Positions 1 through 6,012 are shown, counted from the first letter of the stretch. The stretch: DNA of 6,883 bases from Bryobacterales bacterium (GCA_903970295.1 CAJCHQ010000754.1:1-6883), one strand, 5' to 3'. The notes: generated by a model not told the origin, from the letters alone. Numbers and translations: made by a program.

Positions 1-693
1 GGAAGCGTCTACTTTCATGCCAGAACCATCGGTTTTGCCCGCCAATATTGGATAAACGATAAGTTCAAAGAATTGGTCTCCTTCTGGAAAGCAGCACAGG
101 ATCCGGCAATTTGCCACAAGCTCAGACAAGAACTCGAGGCACTGCGCTGCAAATTTTCAACTGCCGCAGATGCGAAAAGGTATTTCAATAAGGTGAGATG
201 GGAAGAGCCGGAGAGCTTATATCGCCAGGCATTTTTATTTTTCTTCTTCAATCGAGTAACTTTTTCGGGTACGACTCGCGCTGGTGGATTTTCCAGCGCA
301 GCGAGCCAAGATCGATTTACTGCCTCATCAATCGATCGCCTGATGCGCTTACCCGAGGCTTTAGCGGGAGTGCAGATCACGAATCTCGATGTTGAAGAAG
401 TAATTTCCAAACCAGGAAAAGATGTGTTCATCTTTTTGGATCCACCATATTACAGAGCCTCTAAATTGTACGGGCATGGTGGCAGTCTGCATGTCTTTGA
501 TCATGTCGCTCTCGCTCGCTGTTTGAAAAATTCGCCGCATAGATTTTTGATTACATACGACGATTGTCCAGAGATTCGCAGTCTATACGACTGGGCTCAG
601 GTGAAAGATTGGTCGCTACAATATGGTATGAATAATTGCAATTTGAATCGTCTGAGCAAGATTGGTGCCGAGCTCTTCATCTCTAATTATTGA
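1..693 (+). CDS. D12-class adenine-N6 DNA methyltransferase (Dam-like), 5'-truncated by window edge
   Basis: The reading frame is open from base 1 and ends at TGA 691-693, giving 230 visible residues; the true start lies upstream. The first codons read GSVYF followed by QYWINDKFKELVSFW, which fits the end of the AdoMet-binding FxGxGS motif and the first helices of the D12 family. The catalytic DPPYY motif is at visible residues 147-151 (bases 439-453), preceded by the hydrophobic strand VFIFL. The central NRVTFSG..RAGGFS segment and the C-terminal ELFISNY are also typical of the family, which usually ends in a segment like ELxITNY. The enzyme would transfer a methyl group from AdoMet to adenine N6 in a short DNA site in the cytoplasm. 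With D12 enzymes usually about 260-290 residues, only the N-terminal few dozen are missing. Whether it is a solitary methylase, phage-derived or part of a restriction system cannot be decided, and the target site is unknown. The TTG at 73 is an internal codon, not the start. Confidence 0.9.
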   Translation, partial: GSVYFHARTIGFARQYWINDKFKELVSFWKAAQDPAICHKLRQELEALRCKFSTAADAKRYFNKVRWEEPESLYRQAFLFFFFNRVTFSGTTRAGGFSSAASQDRFTASSIDRLMRLPEALAGVQITNLDVEEVISKPGKDVFIFLDPPYYRASKLYGHGGSLHVFDHVALARCLKNSPHRFLITYDDCPEIRSLYDWAQVKDWSLQYGMNNCNLNRLSKIGAELFISNY

Positions 694-719
694 ACGCGCG
701 ATTATCGGTGTGCTATCCT
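690..719 (+). promoter_or_regulatory. Possible promoter upstream of the PEBP gene
   Basis: TTGAAC (690-695, four of six matches to the -35 consensus) is followed after 18 bases by TATCCT (714-719, four of six), which is preceded by a TGC extended -10. Transcription would start near 726, downstream of the GTG at 721, which supports the ATG at 748 as start. It overlaps the stop codon of the methyltransferase. This is consensus matching by eye only. Confidence 0.3.
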
Positions 720-739
720 CGTGGGGCCGGCTCTCGCGC

Positions 740-747
740 GAGGTGAT
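740..747 (+). promoter_or_regulatory. Shine-Dalgarno site fixing the PEBP start
   Basis: GAGGTGAT is an eight-base perfect match to the extended anti-Shine-Dalgarno complement and lies directly before ATG 748. The alternative in-frame GTG at 721 has no such site. CGAGG (739-743) can pair with CCTCG (717-721), so a weak hairpin could cover the site in a transcript that includes both. Confidence 0.6.
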
Positions 748-1326
748 ATGACATTTCTGGAATTGATTGGGCATGCCCTTCGTCCATTTCATTCGGACGC
801 TTCGAAGTTGACCGAGTCAGACTCTTCGGTACAAGCACAGCCGCGCACAATTGTCTTATCCAGCCCCGTGTTCGCAGCCGATGCTTTAATTCCTAAGCCT
901 TACACTGCTGATGGTGAAAATTTATTCCCAACGATCAACTGGGAGGGTTTGCCACCAGGATCACAAAGTTTGATCCTGGTCGTCGAGGATCCGGATGCGC
1001 CAAAAGCCACGCCTTTTGTACATGGAATCTTCTACAATATTCCTGCTTCATTGAGCGCTCTCCCGGAAGAGGCTGTGCTTAGCGATGGGCTTTCCCTCGA
1101 GTATGTCAATCTCGGCGTGCAAATGGGTAAAAACAGCATGGCGAAGACTGTCTATATGGCACCGGCACCGCCACCAGGTCACGGACCTCATCACTATCAT
1201 TTTCAATTAATCGCCCTCGATACTGTCATCAATTTATCCGGCGACCGCACGCTTAGCGAAATCAAACAGGCCTTAACCGGTCATGTGCTCGGTTCAGGCG
1301 AACTGATTGGAACATACGAAAGATAA
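748..1326 (+). CDS. YbhB/YbcL-family PEBP (Raf-kinase-inhibitor-like) protein
   Basis: A 192-residue protein of the phosphatidylethanolamine-binding protein superfamily. The core shows the anion-pocket motif EDPDAP at residues 80-85, the histidine of the following strand in PFVHGIFYNIPAS (H92), and the second conserved block PPGHGPHHYHFQLIALD around 142-158. The N-terminal segment FLELIGHAL resembles the short helix that opens one YbhB subgroup, and no signal peptide is seen, so the protein is probably cytoplasmic. The biochemical role of bacterial YbhB proteins is poorly known; they bind small anionic ligands in the conserved pocket. The tryptophan that usually follows the pocket histidine (HW) is a glycine here. 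ATG 748 is chosen over GTG 721 because of the GAGGTGAT site directly before it. It lies 54 bp after the methyltransferase and 80 bp before the phosphoesterase gene, with no functional link evident. Family assignment is firm; function is not. Confidence 0.9.
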   Translation: MTFLELIGHALRPFHSDASKLTESDSSVQAQPRTIVLSSPVFAADALIPKPYTADGENLFPTINWEGLPPGSQSLILVVEDPDAPKATPFVHGIFYNIPASLSALPEEAVLSDGLSLEYVNLGVQMGKNSMAKTVYMAPAPPPGHGPHHYHFQLIALDTVINLSGDRTLSEIKQALTGHVLGSGELIGTYER

Positions 1327-1361
1327 AGCAGAACACTAAAGCAACACTTTGGCAATTGTTT

Positions 1362-1383
1362 GCTGCCCAGCGGCTGAACAGCG
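1362..1383 (+). repeat. Tandem imperfect 11-mer with GCTGnnCAGC symmetry
   Basis: GCTGCCCAGCG (1362-1372) is followed directly by GCTGAACAGCG (1373-1383); nine of eleven bases are identical and each unit holds a GCTG/CAGC inverted repeat with a two-base centre. It lies in the 80-bp gap before the phosphoesterase gene. It could be a protein-binding site or chance; there is no T-run after it, so it is not a terminator. Confidence 0.35.
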
Positions 1384-1406
1384 CTCTTTGCTAGGTTGGA
1401 TAAGTA

Positions 1407-2561
1407 ATGGCGTTTAAAAATGCTCACTTATTCGTGGGCCAGGTGATCACTCGATTTATGAATAACGAATTTGTCCAAGTCGCCAATGTGCATCTTGTGA
1501 TGTTTCTGGCGATTATGACCGCCTTGATTGTGTGCGCGTGCGTGTTCTTGCATCGATTTGGTCGGCAGCCGTTTGCCTATACAGGTGCCCTTACAGCTTA
1601 CGCCATGATCGTAATGGTGTCGGCTCTGAGACTGCATCTAGAAACCTTTCATTTCCTCACTCTTTCCGCCTGGGGAATATTTTGCGGCGGGTTGCTTATG
1701 CTAATCGCTTCCGCAATATTTGCCAAGCGAAACAAACTCAATGCCTTGTTCACCCTTTTTACGATTCTCGCTTTAGCCGATCTTGGAGTCTTTGTGGACG
1801 CCTTTTTAGTCGAACCGCATTCGTTGCAAACTCGGCATGTGCAGCTCAGTTCCAAGAAATTACACAAAAAGCTTGTGATCGCTGTGATGAGTGATTTTCA
1901 AAGCGATCACCTGGGCGCTTACGAGGAGGAAACCCTGAGGCGGATCGTCGCAGCCAAACCGGATATGATTGTTTTGCCGGGAGATTATATTCAGCAGCTG
2001 CCACCACAACGATGGACTGAGATGCATGCTTTCCATGACTTGATGAAAGCCGTTGATTTCAAAGCTGCAAGCGGCTGTTATGCTGTTCGTGGCAATGTGG
2101 AGGACGACACCTGGCCTTCAATTTTCGAGGGACTGCCGGGATTTCATACTTTTCCCGAAACTGGTAGATTAGCTGCCAGGGATGACGTGCAAATCGAAGG
2201 CTTGAGTTTCGCAGATTCTTTCAATGATAGATTGAAAATTCCCGCGAATCAGACGCAGTATCTTATTGTCTTCGGGCACGGACCTGATTTCAGCCTGGGA
2301 GATGTGCACGGCGATTTGCTCATTGCCGGACACACGCATGGCGGTCAAGTTCAGATTCCCTTTTACGGTCCGCCGATCACTTTTTGCAAAGTACCGAAGA
2401 CTTGGGCTGCTGGCGGCACTTTCACCGTCCGCGACGGAACGACGTTGATGCTGACTCGAGGTGTTGGTATGGAAAGATTTCTGGCGCCGCGTTTGCGCTT
2501 CTTTTGCAAACCCGAAATTGTGATCATCGAAGTTTCACCGGAGAAAAAAGCTGTAAACTAA
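1407..2561 (+). CDS. Membrane-anchored calcineurin-like metallophosphoesterase (YkuE/YaeI-like)
   Basis: A 384-residue protein with an N-terminal membrane part (hydrophobic segments near residues 28-48, 57-76, 82-104 and 112-134) followed by a metallophosphoesterase domain from about 155 to 376. Metal-site motifs in order are SDFQ (D163), GDYIQ (D193), GNVE (N230), FGHGPD (H291) and GHTHGGQ (H309, H311). The closing IPFYGPPIT and RGVG segments match YkuE/YaeI-type enzymes, which act on membrane-associated phosphodiester substrates. Compared with the usual DxH and GNH[DE] signatures, the first-motif histidine is glutamine (Q165) and the GNH histidine is valine (V231), so activity or metal preference may differ. 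The position of the domain after four helices suggests membrane attachment; which side it faces is not clear. ATG 1407 is used but its ribosome site is weak. ATG 1458 is an alternative with AGGTGATC upstream at long spacing, and it keeps all helices. The 43-bp gap to the transporter gene has no terminator. Confidence 0.87.
   Translation: MAFKNAHLFVGQVITRFMNNEFVQVANVHLVMFLAIMTALIVCACVFLHRFGRQPFAYTGALTAYAMIVMVSALRLHLETFHFLTLSAWGIFCGGLLMLIASAIFAKRNKLNALFTLFTILALADLGVFVDAFLVEPHSLQTRHVQLSSKKLHKKLVIAVMSDFQSDHLGAYEEETLRRIVAAKPDMIVLPGDYIQQLPPQRWTEMHAFHDLMKAVDFKAASGCYAVRGNVEDDTWPSIFEGLPGFHTFPETGRLAARDDVQIEGLSFADSFNDRLKIPANQTQYLIVFGHGPDFSLGDVHGDLLIAGHTHGGQVQIPFYGPPITFCKVPKTWAAGGTFTVRDGTTLMLTRGVGMERFLAPRLRFFCKPEIVIIEVSPEKKAVN
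1902..1917 (+). repeat. 16-bp exact repeat, copy 1 (in phosphoesterase gene)
   Basis: AGCGATCACCTGGGCG occurs here and again at 3043-3058, in the same codon phase, encoding SDHLG in both proteins. Here it is residues 166-170 of the phosphoesterase, just after the first metal motif. Confidence 0.6.
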
Positions 2562-2590
2562 GGCGACCGTTTCTGCAATTCGTCTCCTCT

Positions 2591-2595
2591 AGAGG
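2591..2595 (+). promoter_or_regulatory. Shine-Dalgarno site supporting a TTG start
   Basis: AGAGG lies nine bases before TTG 2605. A stop codon (TAG, 2590-2592) closes the frame just upstream, and the next in-frame ATG would start inside the first membrane helix, so TTG 2605 is the only sensible start. The site is half of a CCTCTAGAGG palindrome (2586-2595). Confidence 0.6.
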
Positions 2596-2604
2596 CATTG
2601 GTCA

Positions 2605-3513
2605 TTGTCCGCGTCCCCTGACAATCCTCCTCAAGCTTCTTCCCTAATTGGCGACTGCCTGGTTTTGGTTGCCATGGCTTTATTTGGGACATATTCGCTC
2701 TTTCTGCGACTGTGTCCGACCATTCCCACTTTGATGTTTTTGCTCGCCTTTCAAATTGTCGGAGCGGCAGTTCTTGGCATTCACGAGTGCTTCACTGAAC
2801 GTCAAGTTAAGATCGGCAAAAGCGGATGGTTCTTGCTCGCTGCTCTAACGTTCGTCAGTCTGGGCAATGATCTGTGTTACTTCGCCTCTTTTCGCCTGAC
2901 TTCGGTTTCCAATGCGGCAGTGGCCCATCAAACCGTTTCGATCTTTTTGGTTCTTTTGGCACCACTATTTCTGGGCGAGAAAACGACGAGATCGGAATGG
3001 CTGGCCTTGATTGTCTCGCTTCTGGGCATTGCCGTTCTTTACAGCGATCACCTGGGCGTCAATCAGGTTCATGACGCCATCGGCACATCGATTGCAGTTC
3101 TTTCGGGATTGTTTTACGCCGTGCTGATAGTTTTGTACCGACTCCTGAATCGCTTAGGTCTTGCCGTTGCGACCGTGAACTGGTGGCGATACTTTTTTAG
3201 TGCAATACTACTTACTCCGATTATTCTTTTGCGTGAGCATTGGCACCCAACCAGTTTGGACATTCTCGTTCTGGCAGACTTTGGAGTTTTATTTGCGGTA
3301 ATCGCTGCCGGTTTACACATCTACGCAATGAGCCGTACACGCGCAATACATGTTTCGATCATTGGCAAAAGCGAACCAATCTTTGCCACGATTTATGCCT
3401 TGCTTTTTCTCGGTGAAACCCCATCTGCTCAGGCAGTTATCGGCGGCATTCTAATCGTCGGCTCGAGTGTTTGGCTCGCTCTCACGAGCGATGCAGAAGC
3501 TAGTTCTTATTAA
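2605..3513 (+). CDS. EamA/DMT-family transporter (RhaT/YdcZ-type drug/metabolite transporter)
   Basis: A 302-residue polytopic inner-membrane protein with ten predicted hydrophobic helices (roughly 16-34, 42-60, 75-92, 101-123, 130-147, 160-178, 193-209, 220-240, 248-270 and 275-293), the standard length and layout of the drug/metabolite transporter superfamily. The two EamA halves are marked by the duplicated helix-end signature LFLGEK (121-126) and LFLGET (267-272), each preceded by a proline-containing helix. Such proteins export or import small metabolites; the substrate cannot be read from the sequence. Translation starts at TTG 2605 after AGAGG, because the frame is closed upstream and the next ATG lies within helix 1. 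The weak start may limit expression. The gene ends 71 bp from the convergent oxidoreductase gene. Its residues 147-151 (SDHLG) are encoded by a 16-bp stretch identical to one in the phosphoesterase gene. Confidence 0.9.
   Translation: MSASPDNPPQASSLIGDCLVLVAMALFGTYSLFLRLCPTIPTLMFLLAFQIVGAAVLGIHECFTERQVKIGKSGWFLLAALTFVSLGNDLCYFASFRLTSVSNAAVAHQTVSIFLVLLAPLFLGEKTTRSEWLALIVSLLGIAVLYSDHLGVNQVHDAIGTSIAVLSGLFYAVLIVLYRLLNRLGLAVATVNWWRYFFSAILLTPIILLREHWHPTSLDILVLADFGVLFAVIAAGLHIYAMSRTRAIHVSIIGKSEPIFATIYALLFLGETPSAQAVIGGILIVGSSVWLALTSDAEASSY
3043..3058 (+). repeat. 16-bp exact repeat, copy 2 (in transporter gene)
   Basis: Second copy of AGCGATCACCTGGGCG, encoding SDHLG at residues 147-151 at the end of the fifth helix of the transporter. 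The first copy is at 1902-1917 in the same phase. Confidence 0.6.
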
Positions 3514-3584
3514 AAGCTAATCGCACTCGCGTTTGTCCAGGAGTCTGGGTGGGCGTTGTGATCCGTCTGGCGACTGAACTCCAA
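3514..3584. other. Convergent intergenic gap without a clear terminator
   Basis: The 71 bp between the transporter stop and the stop of the oppositely read oxidoreductase hold only a four-base hairpin (CCAG-gagt-CTGG) and a distant GGAGT/ACTCC pair. Neither is followed by a T-run on either strand, so transcripts may overlap or end by another mechanism. Confidence 0.5.
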
Positions 3585-4577
3585 TCAGACCGTGACCACG
3601 ATTTTTCCGCTCTGAGCATTTGATTCCATATAGCGGTGTGCGTCTTGAATTTGATCGAGCTTGAAAGTTTTATCGAGCACCGGCTTGAATTCGTTTTTAC
3701 TCAGCATGTCAAAGACATATTTTTTTCCGTGCTCGAATCTTGCTTGATCGGAGGTCACCTCGAACAGTGTGTAACCCTGAATTTTCAGGCCTTTCTGTAG
3801 CGCTATCAAGAGAGGAAAGATCGTCGGCTTCGTGCTCAGTGCACCGTATTCGAAAATGGTGCCCTTGTAGGCTGTGACTTTAGCCAACAGTTCCAAGAAT
3901 TCGCCACCGATTGGATCGAAGACGTAATCAGCGCCATGAGATGATGTGATTTTGTCTATTTCTTTTTTCAAGTCTTGGGTATCTGTTGCCACGACAGCGT
4001 GGGCGCCGTATCCTAGCAAAGCCTCTTTCTTATCTTCTTTCCTGGTCGTGGCGATTGGAATGGCGCCTACGGCTCGGCAAAGTTGGATAGCGGCGATGCC
4101 AACGCTACTGCTGGCGGCTGTTATGAGAACGAAGTCGCCCTTCTTCATATTGGCGCAGTCAACCAATGCTCCATACGCAGTGAGATATTGCATCCAGATC
4201 GAAGCTGCTTCTTCCACCGATAAGTTTTCCGGGTAATGCGCGACAGCCGTGACCGGCACTGTTGCGATTTCGCCATACACTCCGTATTTGGTCATCGAAA
4301 AGGCGGGGACAGTGCTAACCTTGTCGCCCACTTTGAAGGCTTTTACGTCCGGACCAATGGCATCAACTGTGCCCGATGCTTCGTATCCGATAACTGCCGG
4401 AAACTTGCTGGCATTCTCCAGATATTTTCCTTCCCTGAACATGACTTCAGCGCGATTCAATCCAATCGCGGCCACTTTGATTCGGACCTCTCCGGCTTGG
4501 GGAGGCGTCGGCTCGACTTGATCGAGTTGGAGTACGCTCGCATCGCCAAATTTGTGAAATCGCACGACTTTCGCCAT
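3585..4577 (-). CDS. Zinc-independent MDR-family NAD(P)H:quinone oxidoreductase-like protein
   Basis: A 330-residue medium-chain dehydrogenase/reductase, the normal length for the quinone oxidoreductase branch. The N-terminal GroES-like domain (about 1-120) shows GEVRIKVAAIGLNRAE and the PAVIGYEASGTVDAIGPDV block. The Rossmann domain (about 125-265) carries the nucleotide-binding loop ITAASSSVGIAAIQL at 152-166, and TTRKEDK at 177-183 would favour the 2'-phosphate of NADPH. The catalytic-zinc cysteine position is asparagine (N41) and the four-cysteine structural zinc lobe is absent, so it is a zinc-free reductase of quinones, enones or similar electrophiles, probably cytosolic. ATG 4577 is preceded by GAGGAAG (4589-4583 on the minus strand) at good spacing. 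It is transcribed away from the TPR gene and toward the transporter. An inverted repeat at 4595-4617 may be its operator. The precise substrate is unknown. Confidence 0.9.
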   Translation of the reverse strand: MAKVVRFHKFGDASVLQLDQVEPTPPQAGEVRIKVAAIGLNRAEVMFREGKYLENASKFPAVIGYEASGTVDAIGPDVKAFKVGDKVSTVPAFSMTKYGVYGEIATVPVTAVAHYPENLSVEEAASIWMQYLTAYGALVDCANMKKGDFVLITAASSSVGIAAIQLCRAVGAIPIATTRKEDKKEALLGYGAHAVVATDTQDLKKEIDKITSSHGADYVFDPIGGEFLELLAKVTAYKGTIFEYGALSTKPTIFPLLIALQKGLKIQGYTLFEVTSDQARFEHGKKYVFDMLSKNEFKPVLDKTFKLDQIQDAHRYMESNAQSGKIVVTV

Positions 4578-4594
4578 TTCATCTTCCTCGCTTT

Positions 4595-4617
4595 TGTGGT
4601 GGTCATTTCATACCACA
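4595..4617 (-). promoter_or_regulatory. Inverted repeat over a possible promoter of the oxidoreductase gene
   Basis: TGTGGT (4595-4600) and ACCACA (4612-4617) form a perfect six-base inverted repeat with 11 bases between. On the minus strand the sequence between and within the arms reads TGG-TATGAA, an extended -10-like element (TATGAA at 4612-4607), which would start transcription near 4600, about 23 bases before the ATG. No good -35 was found. It could be a repressor operator; this is inference. Confidence 0.3.
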
Positions 4618-4706
4618 GAATTGGCGGCAAAGGTTTTCTGACATGCTCATCGATTGAATGGTCGATTTTCATCCGGCTAAAACAGGGGGTTGGCCATGGG
4701 AACTGC

Positions 4707-4736
4707 GAATCGCTGACAGAAGCGATTCTTCTGTCA
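4707..4736 (+). promoter_or_regulatory. Competing hairpins overlapping the terminator (attenuator-like)
   Basis: GAATCGC (4707-4713) is perfectly complementary to GCGATTC (4722-4728), whose bases form the loop and inner edges of the terminator hairpin 4714-4736. Eight of the nine bases of the terminator's 5' arm are the loop of this upstream hairpin. The two stems share bases 4722 and 4728 and so cannot both form fully, the arrangement expected of a terminator/antiterminator switch or of a compact pseudoknot. The complementarity is seen directly; a regulatory role is inferred. No leader peptide or known riboswitch core was recognised upstream. Confidence 0.45.
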
Positions 4737-4743
4737 TTTTTTT
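4714..4743 (+). terminator. Intrinsic terminator, + strand, orphan
   Basis: TGACAGAAG (4714-4722) and CTTCTGTCA (4728-4736) form a perfect nine-base stem with loop CGATT, followed at once by seven T (4737-4743). There is no matching T-run for the minus strand, so it works in the + direction only. No + strand gene lies immediately upstream, since the flanking gene reads the other way. It must therefore end a small RNA, antisense transcription, or the leader of the TPR gene. A weak promoter pair TTGAAT (4654-4659) and TAAAAC (4678-4683), 18 bases apart, would give an RNA of only about 50 bases. Confidence 0.8.
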
Positions 4744-4767
4744 GATAGGCTTGATCTACCCGAACTC

Positions 4768-4784
4768 ACCGATATCGGTAAAAT
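4768..4784 (+). promoter_or_regulatory. 12-bp palindrome abutting a -10-like box
   Basis: ACCGATATCGGT (4768-4779) is a perfect palindrome whose last base begins TAAAAT (4779-4784), a five-of-six match to the -10 consensus. No good -35 sits at the right distance (TTGATC at 4751-4756 is 22 bases away), so the promoter may need an activator or be blocked by a protein on the palindrome. Transcription would start near 4790 and leave a leader of about 75 bases that contains a GGGGC/GCCCC pair (4788-4792 with 4828-4832) and the palindrome ATTGCAAT (4809-4816). Confidence 0.4.
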
Positions 4785-4863
4785 TTTGGGGCGTTTAACG
4801 ACAACACCATTGCAATAGTACGAAAAAGCCCCCGCAATTCTGACTCTTGGCACTGAACCGAAA

Positions 4864-5976
4864 ATGAATAGCCTGACGATCGCACCCTACAAACGAGAGA
4901 TTTTGCGCAACACAGCGGCTTTGACGTTCGGGGGCGCCATTTACTTTCTGGCGTTTCTTTACATGGGATGGTTGGCTACCTGGGCCTTCATCGCCGGGGA
5001 ATATAGCTATGCCATGGCGTATCTAGCTTACACAGCCTTTTGCGCCTGGTCCTTTACCCCGATCGTGCTCTATAACTTCGCCACTATCATCCTTCTGCCA
5101 GCCAAATTACGCCAGGATTATTTGCAATTGCGGCGGGTCTATTCTTTGCTGAATCGTGTACTTAATCGGTTACCGGTTCAGCGTTCCTGGTATAAGACAT
5201 ACCTGCAGTGCGAGCTTGCTCGATGTAATTTTCTCGAAGGGGAGTACATCGATGCCGAAAATCTTTATCGGGAAGTTCTGGCCGACCTGGCGGACCGAGT
5301 GCCGGCTGACCGCTCCAAAGATCCTCGGGCGGCTCGGACACTGGCTCTGGAAGCTTTCGCCAGCGTCTTTGCCGGCTTCTCAGCGACAATGCGGGCCGAA
5401 TATGTGTCGGCCGATCTTCTGCTTGAACGGGCGCGCGAAATCGTCGCCAAGCAATCGGCAGTCAGGCGCGCCTATGGAGGTTTAGTGCATTTGTATTCCG
5501 CTGCCCTCAGCCTTGAGCTTGAAGAGCTCGATCAAGCCGAAGAATACCTGACGGTGGCCTCCCAGTCGTTCAAGACCGACTCGGTTGTTTATTCCGCCTG
5601 GCAGATGCAGCAATTCGTTTCTTTCAGCGATGGATTGCTGGCGCTTTTGTATGCGCGCAAGAGCGATATGAAACAAGCTGATGAATACTGCAATCGCTAC
5701 CTGCAACACTTACACAGCAACACCAACAGCGCCATGTCAATGCACTGGTTGAACAGGCTAGCCGCAATTTACCTCGATTGCAGGGACTTCGCACAAGCCG
5801 AACGAATTTTAGAAACGGCGTACTGGATCGGTTCGAAAACCCCGATGCATCCCGATTGTCCAAAAATCATTCATTCATTCGAGAGACTTTTGATTGCCAC
5901 AGACCGCTCAGCCGACATTGCCGACATGAAGCGATGGATTCGACCGATCGCCCTTCTCACCGCCCACGAGGCTTAG
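4864..5976 (+). CDS. Membrane-anchored TPR-repeat protein of unknown function
   Basis: A 370-residue protein. The N-terminal quarter is membrane-embedded: hydrophobic aromatic-rich segments at about 19-40, 47-60 and 62-80, followed by a basic stretch (KLRQDYLQLRR, 81-91). The rest is helical and repeat-like, with TPR-type units around 109-142 (ending AENLYREVLADL), 165-197, 204-236 (LDQAEEYLTVASQSF), 254-286 (KQADEYCNRYLQHL) and 296-325 (FAQAERILETAYWIG). TPR arrays bind protein partners, so a cytoplasmic scaffold tethered to the inner membrane is the simplest reading; no enzymatic motif was found. ATG 4864 is the only reasonable start, since the frame is closed at 4816-4818 and the next ATG is in the first helix, but there is no Shine-Dalgarno site before it. 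It is followed after 49 bp by an unknown gene with which it probably forms an operon ending at 6806. The upstream region holds a palindrome and a terminator-like switch. Confidence 0.8.
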   Translation: MNSLTIAPYKREILRNTAALTFGGAIYFLAFLYMGWLATWAFIAGEYSYAMAYLAYTAFCAWSFTPIVLYNFATIILLPAKLRQDYLQLRRVYSLLNRVLNRLPVQRSWYKTYLQCELARCNFLEGEYIDAENLYREVLADLADRVPADRSKDPRAARTLALEAFASVFAGFSATMRAEYVSADLLLERAREIVAKQSAVRRAYGGLVHLYSAALSLELEELDQAEEYLTVASQSFKTDSVVYSAWQMQQFVSFSDGLLALLYARKSDMKQADEYCNRYLQHLHSNTNSAMSMHWLNRLAAIYLDCRDFAQAERILETAYWIGSKTPMHPDCPKIIHSFERLLIATDRSADIADMKRWIRPIALLTAHEA

Positions 5977-6012
5977 AAGTCAAGCGGGGCGGGTATGATC
6001 TTCAGGGATAGT

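Noticed and set aside
15..431. 138-codon open frame on the minus strand opposite the methyltransferase
   Set aside because: The + strand frame carries clear D12 motifs; the minus product shows no family motif and is low-complexity Ser/Lys/Ala-rich.
721..747. GTG 721 as start of the PEBP gene
   Set aside because: No ribosome site precedes it, a likely transcript start lies after it, and ATG 748 has an eight-base perfect site.
2586..2595. CCTCTAGAGG palindrome as a ribosome-site-masking hairpin
   Set aside because: The two arms leave a two-base loop, too tight for an RNA hairpin; it is probably a chance DNA palindrome.
3514..3584. Bidirectional terminator between the convergent genes
   Set aside because: Only a four-base stem and a distant five-base pair are present and neither has a T-run on either strand.
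4236..4745. 169-codon open frame on the + strand, antisense to the oxidoreductase and ending inside the orphan terminator
   Set aside because: It is the mirror of a well-supported gene, has no ribosome site, an unnatural composition rich in Cys, His, Arg and Ser, and its last codons would be formed by the terminator stem and T-run.
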